Source: Hypericum androsaemum (Eukaryota; Streptophyta; Magnoliopsida; Malpighiales; Hypericaceae). Taken from it: 64,000 nt of DNA. The notes under the pieces are model-generated. The model had not been told where the DNA came from. It ran no database searches and worked only from the letters and a program-made list of their open reading frames with translations. Positions 57,351 to 64,000 of the stretch are shown here, in pieces. The stretch's first letter is position 1, and each line of letters opens with the position of its first letter. The position numbers and the translations under genes are program-made. The stretch spans positions 18,350,228-18,414,227 of the forward strand of contig OZ023184.1 in the NCBI GenBank assembly GCA_963995505.1, in the 5' to 3' direction.

Positions 57351-57750
57351 CACAAATGGCCTCACAACGGTTATATGACTGGTTGACGCATGCGTGTATA
57401 TATGAAAACCTATTATAGTCATTAATACTTTTTTGAATAACGCATGTGTATGTATGGAAACCTTATGACCAAATTAAATTCACAAAAAATTAATCATAAG
57501 TAAACATAAATAATGTTACCAATAAGCATTTAAGGACATATAATAATTTTTAATATTTGTTGGAATTATTTTTAATGTCTTTCAAAGTTTTATCCCGCTT
57601 AGTCAACGCTAAAAAAAAGTATACATAAATAATGCTTATATATACGTGCTTTCTAGTGGCACATAATAAACATTTTTACTTACCACAAAAAACATATTAT
57701 ACTTTTTTTTGGCCAAGAAGGAGCCTCTATTGTCTTACCCAAGGAAGAAG

Positions 57751-58030
57751 ATGGAGGGAAAGGCGACGACAGTTACGATTCTCATGTGGTTGATGGTGGT
57801 GGTGATGTTGGTGTTGGCCGCGGCGCCGCCGGATAGCGAAGCGCGACGCCGCGACCAATGAAACACCATACCCTTTTGGTGGTAAAACCCCAAAGGAGTG
57901 CTTCGATAAATGCATGCTGAGCGAGATTGCTAAAGAAATTAAAGAAGAGTATTGTGCCCTCGTTTGTCATTATCATGGACCTTTTCCTCCCTCTCGGGCC
58001 AAAGGCAAATCTGAGCAAGGACTTTATTGA
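57751..58030 (+). pseudogene. Alpha-hairpinin-like peptide, copy 4 (frameshifted)
   Basis: The signal part reads MEGKATTVTILMWLMVVVML in frame 1 but hits TGA at 57859-57861. In the next frame the mature part reads TPKECFDKC-14 residues-CALVC and ends KGKSEQGLY at the stop 58028-58030. An indel in the GC-rich gccgcggcgccgccgg stretch (57819-57834) after the signal explains this. The hairpin itself is preserved, with a longer tail than copies 1 and 2. Promoter and leader are present. Confidence 0.78.
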
Positions 58031-58059
58031 TGAGGATGGGAAGCTAGTTGCTATGCTTT

Positions 58060-59470
58060 TTGTGTATACCTCATATTATGCGGTTATTTAAAGTGGCAGA
58101 ACAAATAATGATATCTTTTTTATATCAATTCTATCCTTTTTACTTTCTCTTATAGATGCTATGAACAATTTCCCGCAAAAGAACCAAGCATTTTTCTCCG
58201 CGTAAGTTTTGTTTGGACGACGCGATGGACAAACATTTAGATCAACCAAAAAGAGAATTATTCTAATTTTATTAAAAAGTTTCGAGTTCGAACTTGTAGG
58301 ATTACAAGAGTGTCAGAGACTTGCTAGAAAGTTGTCACTCTTCCAAAGATCATTTGTAGTTTCTTGACCGGTGAGATTGTCTCCATTTGGATATGTTAAC
58401 GCAATAATATTAAATATGATATTTTTAAACTATTTAAAGGCCTTGTAGCTTCTTGACCAGTGAGACCGTCCCATGTTTGGGTAAAATCCTGTTAAAAGTC
58501 ACAATCTTGTAGGCATCTCGAAAGAGAAATTAACTCAATTTCATATATTAAAGTTATTTCCTTGTAGCTTGTCAAACATTAGCATCTTGGTTTCGCCGGT
58601 ACTTGCAAAAACAACAGCAAAAAATATGTATACAAGATGGCCAGAGTTATTCTAAAAAAAAAAAAAGATGGCCGGAGTACGATCTACATCAGATCTGGGC
58701 CATAGCTCAGGCTGTCTCTTTAGTTGATGAGCTTTCTCACTTCTCAAAGATTTCAATCAGCTCGAATTTAGATTAGTTGATCAGTAGAACAGATATTATT
58801 AAATAGTATAACAAAAACTCTTTAATTGATAGTGAAAATGTCAATTTTGCCTACTAATATATAAGGAAAACGGTTATATGAGTTATTGACTCTCCAGTCA
58901 CATCGTTATAGACATTAACACTCAATGTATAACTGATGTTTTAATATGGAAAACTTATGACCAAATTAAATTCACAAATAAATAACCATAAATAAACATA
59001 AAAATGCTTAACCAAATGATCTTGAATTCAAATCATTATTAGTGTTAAATATTTTTTTGAAAACTTTTTTCACTTTTCAAAATTCTATTTGACTCCCACC
59101 GTATATTGGTCAGTCAATACATGAGTACGAGACTGTATAAACTAAAACAAATGGCCTACTATATAAGAAGAACAACAGTTTTTTTTCCGGTAAATATGAA
59201 GAACAACAGTTATGTGACCGATTGACGCGTGTGTATATGGAAACCTTATGGACAAATTAAAAATAAAGAAAACTACCAAATTAAAAAGATAATCATAAGT
59301 AAACATAAAGAATACTACCAAATTAAAAAAATAATCATAAGTAAACATAAAGAATGCTACCAATAATCATTTAGATCAAGTGCACATAATAGTTTTAAAT
59401 ATTTTGTTGTAAAATTTTTACACCTTCCAAAAATTTATCCGATTTGAATAAAAAAAACAAACATAAAGAA
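58060..59470. other. Spacer between peptide copies 4 and 5
   Basis: AT-rich. It includes two copies of cttgtagtttcttgacc-type sequence (58340-58490) and gtcaaacatta(g)c motifs also found behind copy 5. No gene is seen. Confidence 0.55.
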
Positions 59471-59555
59471 TGCTTATACATACGTGCTTTGGACCGGCAC
59501 ATAATCTACATTTTTAGCGTAGGAAGAGCCTCTATTCTCTTACTCTAGGAAGAAG

Positions 59556-59726
59556 ATGGAGGGAAAACTGAATGGAAGGAAGAACGCGACGACGGTTACG
59601 ACTTTCGTGTGGCTGATGATGATGGTGATGTTGGTGTTGGCGGTGGCGCGGGAAACCAAGAATTCTCGACTTCGAGTCTTAGTAAAACAGCAGTATGTAG
59701 CTAGTCACAATCTTGTACACATCTAG
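59556..59726 (+). pseudogene. Peptide copy 5: signal peptide only
   Basis: The start MEGKLNGRKNATTVTTFVWL and core MMMVMLVLAVA are recognisable, but after ARETKN the frame enters DNA matching the 3' flank of copy 4 (gtcacaatcttgta). It stops after 56 residues without any cysteine. The hairpin region is deleted. The promoter block (catacgtgctttgg at 59480) is diverged. Confidence 0.72.
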
Positions 59727-60065
59727 AAAGGGAAACTAACTCAATTTCATAGATTTAAGTTTTTTTTTCTTTCTAGCTTGTCAAACATAAGTATATTGGT
59801 TTCAACAGTGGCCACAGTACAAGCAAGAACAACAGCTAAAAAGATGTAGCAGAAGTATATTCACCCTCCACCATCCCTATTACTACGACTGCTTCCTTTA
59901 CACTTGAGCAATTAGCGAGGACTAAGCTCGCCGAAAAATGGTCAGCACCCGAGTAGCGACGTCTGATATTGCAATCTGATTCTCTATCTAGTTCAATGAT
60001 TATTAAGATTTGGACTATACAAGATGGTCAGAATCTCCATCAGATCAGGGCCATGGTCAGTGTGG

Positions 60066-63000
60066 CTATACTGATCCATCACTAGAGCTACAAAGTTCCA
60101 CTAAACAGGCCTGAATTTTCTCGAACTCACTCATTAATAATCCCCGAATTTTCGCCCTCAACGCAGACACCTGCTCAGGTCTGAACCACCGATTGCCAAA
60201 CTGAAAGAAATAGACTTTGAGTGAGGGAAATCGAGCAACGAGAATCAAAACCAAAGAACACCTGCAAGCAATTCTTATCCGACACTATAGATTTCATACC
60301 ATTGACAAATCTCTCTTCTTCAGCCGCTCAGGTGCCTCTTCCATGAACCGCTCTATGAAAAAAAGCACAAATAGGCCACAGTCGTAATCATTTGTCTGTT
60401 GTGGTACCTGCAATGAAAATAACAAAATACACTCAGTTTACTTTGACCATTAGCCAAGGTTGTCAGGACTACGATTATAATCGTAAGATCGCACGATTTT
60501 ACGAGTCGTCATTGCTCCACCGTGCTGGATCGCATGCAAGATCTTAATGTTGAACAGATTGGTGGGATCACCGAGTATAATCATAAGATCGCAAGATCTG
60601 CGATTAAGATCGCAATAATTTTTTCAACTAATTTCATCCATGTTCCTGCGAGAGATTTAGTGAATATTTTTGTGTTTCTTTTTTTAAATCATATTTGGTA
60701 TTTCCTAAAAATTTTCTGATTATTTTAAAGATATGTGGTGTTTTCTTAATAGTTTAAATTAGTGTAACCCTAACCCTAATATTGTGCACTATAAATATAA
60801 GGGTTTTAAAGATATGAGTTTGATGAGTAAACTGACTTGAATGCTTTGTAGAATTAAAATTTTTAGATGATGTTTGTGACAATGAGTGTTTATGACTTAT
60901 GATTAAATTAATAAAAATTTATGTTAAGTTTATTTTTCTTAGTTATTTCTATAATTTTGTCTATTTAGTGGGATCTTGCAATCCGTGTTACGATCCTCCG
61001 ATCTACGATTTTTCTATACCCAAATAATCCTCAGTGAGATCCCGATTTTGACAACCTTGCCATTAGCGAAGATACACACAAAGTGAAATCTGAGGTATCA
61101 TCAAGTTATCATAAGCAAATTACCTCAGGTTTTTAGAATGCACTTCAATTTTCTGTCAAATTTTCTTAAACAGAAGAGTATACTATTAACACTAGAATTT
61201 TCTAAACCATCCTTCAAAATTAGGCATTATTGAAAATTTGCGGAAATTTTATAGTATAATAAGAAACCTAAGAAACTTTTATAATTGGTATCACAATATA
61301 CCGAGTACAAGAGGTCATTATGGCATATTTGAAAGTGTACTTCAAATATAAGACTTGGGGTAACAAAATATTAAAATGGAGCCACCCAAAATACTTTTTA
61401 CGGCCATTAAATACATAATATGCTGGTGAACCCGTTAAATTCCTCAATATAAAAAATTACCAATGAAGACAGTATCTTAAAGACAAGTCTAGATCACTCA
61501 TTACCGAAATTATCTCAGTTTCTATGCTGCGAGGTAGGAGTTTCCATATTCTGTCTGCAATTGGAACATCCAGAGGAGCAACGGTCGGATTAATGAACTT
61601 CCATTCTGCTATCAAAAATCTGAAAAGCAAATGAACAGCATTCATTAGAATAAAGATTCAAGTTTCGGAGCCGTTTTGGTTATTACCACCAAGGAAACAA
61701 CTTCCCCCTCTTCAATCCAAAACAGAGAACTATGACAAAACTTCAAAAGAGAGCTTCTTCACTCCCACCTTCTAATATTATCAAAAAGTGATTTGCTATC
61801 ATGAAGTCTTAGTGAGTCCAAGTGAAGTATAATTGGTCCAGACTTGTCTTCCTTGTCCGGAATACAAACAATCACCAAGCTCCAATGAAGCCTGAGTACA
61901 TCAAACAAAGTGACAACTTTTACATCATGATGAAAAAAGAGGGGCAAGTAATGTATGATGTATCCATCCATAAGCCAAAGTAGTACATTAGTGCAAAATA
62001 CTTCCAAACAGATAGCAGCAGATAGAGCAACAAACAAATTAAGCACACTCAAACCGCATATTTCTCATTCAACTTACTCATCGTTGATGGTAATGAGTAT
62101 GTATGACTTTTTGAAAATATCAACTCCCTTCCACCACCTTCTGAACTTGGCAAAAGACAATTCCTTGTCACCCCCCTGTAGATATCAAATTCAAGAGAGG
62201 AGGTACAGATGGCATCAAGCAGATAATGGGCAAGCCTTGTGCGAGTATATACCACAATTGTGAAAAGTATCCCAGAGTACAAGCCCAACGTATTGAATAG
62301 TAGAAAACAAGTTGATGCCTTTGGGGAAAAATATAGCTTTTGTGTATTGCTAAAGGAGACCATGCGGCGACTTCAAAGATCTGCAAATCATTCCTAGCAA
62401 CATTCTTTATCTACTTTCAGGATGAAAAAAACCATCTTCGTCAAAGTAAAAAACGACAGAAACAATATTAAACTAGAGTTCAACTGACATTATTTCTGTC
62501 TATGAGCAGTTATGAAGTTGATTCAAGCATTAAGAAAAAGACAGCTGCTTCGCCAGCTGCTATTGGTACCTATTACTTTATGCTCAGCCATATCCTTTAA
62601 CAGTTCAGATTTCATAAGCTTTGACAGAAACCCAATGACCTGTTGGAATCACTGGTATTCAAAGAGCAATTCTAACACAAACAAACCAAAGTCCAACTTG
62701 CTTCCTTTTGTTTGTTAAATGTAATGCCAAGAAGAAATTACCTTGTATGCTAACTCCTGTTTGAGCTTGTTGTAAAAGAATGTATTGAAAAAGTGGTAAT
62801 CGCAAACATTGTTATCAAGCGGAGATGCATGCAGCTGGAGATATCTACAATAAATAAATAGCAGGTTATTGACCTATAAAGAGACAACAGCTACTGATAT
62901 ACATGGACAAAGAGCACGAAATGGCTATTTGAAACATATCACAATGTGGTAGTTACAAATTTTCGATGAAGATGGATAAGAAAATAGGTTTATACAGGGA

Positions 63001-63502
63001 GAAACCACACTCCATTCTTCAATGCAACGGCTGAAAAAACATTGATGACAAAGAGAAATCAAGATCAACGGAAAGATTCAGGTACACCAACCTGATGTAG
63101 AAGTTCATGATAGGTGATGTCAAGGACCTCTGAGGTGCAAGGCAGCACATATCTGCATAGCATATCTCGACTGATTCTCGATCTTCCCTGGAAGAAGTCA
63201 TCAATGCAAACAGGTTCACCCCTTGCGCAAAAGAGTGGTCCCTAAGCTATTTTACTAAACTACAGCGAGCCCAGTAATACCTTGATGGGTAATAAATCCT
63301 CACATCTTTCACACTGAAAACAAAAGAACCAGAATTACCACAAAAGCATCATGCTGACAAGTGATAAATTGGACAACTAAAAAAATCGTTCCCATTTGGT
63401 AACCACAATCTAATGAATGCCTTTGTACCTGTCAGGAAGTGGCTCAATTGTCTTCTCGGGCATCTCATCCTCATCCAAATCAACAAGAACAACTGGTTGT
63501 GT
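60066..63502 (-). CDS. ULP1C/D-like: ULP1C/ULP1D (OTS)-type SUMO protease, C-terminal exons (5' end unresolved)
   Basis: Nine exons on the minus strand fit GT-AG rules and one frame: 63502-63429, 63313-63281, 63187-63092, 62844-62742, 62175-62078, 61891-61769, 61619-61505, 60407-60300 and 60200-60066 (stop). They total 885 nt, 294 residues. This class removes SUMO from targets in the nucleus and has roles in salt tolerance in Arabidopsis. The C48 peptidase signature is complete: FRRWWKGVDIFKKSYI, catalytic His in LHWSLVIVCIPDKED, Asp in ILHLDSL, Gln in VPQQ and Cys in NDYDCGLFVLFFIERF, then WFRPEQVSALR at the end. The acidic lead-in VLVDLDEDEMPEK is near the 5' limit. The first exon border (63502) is uncertain; further 5' exons must lie in 63.5-64 kb or beyond. 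One intron holds a hAT element. Confidence 0.93.
60455..61059. mobile_element. hAT-type non-autonomous element in a SUMO protease intron, 605 bp
   Basis: The ends caaggttgtca and (inward) caaggttgtcaaaatcggga form inverted repeats. A perfect 8-bp duplication CCATTAGC lies at 60447-60454 and 61060-61067. Several cgta(a)gatcgca / tgcgatc(t) motifs occur near both ends. The interior is AT-rich with no transposase. It lies between the His/Asp and Cys exons, in an intron of about 1.1 kb, without touching splice sites. Confidence 0.9.
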
Positions 63503-64000
63503 CTGTTATTTGGTGAACCAAAGAGTATTCAACTTCTGATGGAAATGCAACAAAAAGGCCGGAACAATTCATCTTTTGAATCGAACAACGATAATATCAT
63601 CATAGAAATTTTAGGAGCCAAGACCACAGCAAGTTTGGGTTTTTTATTCAGTTGTATTTATCTACTGATTGAAGATACGGAGCAAGATCCACAGCAAGCT
63701 CGGCAAATACACATTCGGACATTTTGGTGAAGGGATCAGAAAGGCCGATGTCCTAGTACCAGTCCACGGCATCCAAGATCTTGTTACACCCAAGCACAGT
63801 ATAGAGGGTTATTTTCTATGACTGGTTCTCATAAGCATCTGTTATGGTTCTTTATTCTTCCCAATTAATAACCAGTTTAGAAAATGCTACGATAAGACAA
63901 AATCTATTAGAATCCCAGCTTGTATGCCAAAGCTTAAGTAAAGTAATATTGGACCATGGGAAGTCCAAAATTTCCACCTGGTCGTTAGAAGCAACATGAT
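63503..64000 (-). other. Upstream part of the SUMO protease gene, exons not resolved
   Basis: A minus-strand frame at the window edge (64000 down to about 63930) reads HVASNDQVEILDFPWSN and could be an upstream exon, but no acceptor or donor fixes it. The rest looks intronic. Confidence 0.35.

Noticed and set aside
60764..60779. Telomere-like ccctaaccctaa
   Set aside because: Two partial units only, inside a hAT element; it is too short to be an interstitial telomere.

Overview
The window is nuclear DNA of a flowering plant, most likely a eudicot; I cannot name the species. The evidence is AT-rich intergenic DNA, GT-AG introns, a plant-type SUMO protease gene, a CLAVATA1-like kinase remnant, a plastid-type radical-SAM RNA methyltransferase, and plant Copia, Athila-type Gypsy, L1-type LINE, MULE, hAT and pogo elements. 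There is no operon structure, and no tRNA, rRNA or CRISPR array was found. Most open frames in the window are shadows, or sit inside transposons and decayed genes.

Layout. 0-5.9 kb: the 3' end of an unidentified gene, AT-rich DNA, a minisatellite and a hAT-type MITE with a perfect 8-bp target duplication. 5.9-19.15 kb: a Copia retrotransposon on the minus strand (target duplication ACCAG), split by a nested, very young, gag-only Athila-type element (target duplication TTCGT; its two 1,608-bp LTRs differ at 3 sites). 19.2-29.5 kb: degenerate copies of an unrecognised propeller-like gene family, a 1.5-kb direct duplication of a segment near 2.2-3.7 kb, and a second, older, 3'-truncated Copia on the plus strand. 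29.7-31.2 kb: a MULE-type MITE and a CLV1-like kinase pseudogene.

31.3-59.8 kb is a segmentally duplicated region. It mixes two copies of an RlmN-like radical-SAM methyltransferase gene (the first broken, the second apparently intact with nine exons) with five copies of a small secreted Cys-rich peptide gene. The peptide motif CX3C-X14-CX3C is that of alpha-hairpinin antimicrobial or inhibitor peptides. Two peptide genes look intact, two are frameshifted and one keeps only its signal peptide. Three chimeric scraps join the peptide promoter directly to the methyltransferase 3' flank, which records unequal recombination. The duplicated spacers show where many transposons landed, because sister copies keep the empty site. 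These insertions include a LINE, a pogo-type MITE, several MULE MITEs with 9-bp duplications, and a long-TIR element carrying a captured PP2C phosphatase fragment.

60.0-63.5 kb: a minus-strand ULP1C/ULP1D (OTS)-type SUMO protease gene with a complete catalytic set and a hAT element in one intron; its 5' end lies toward or beyond the window edge. The confidently functional host genes are therefore the SUMO protease, the second RlmN-like gene and two small secreted peptides. Nothing in the sequence shows that they act in one pathway.
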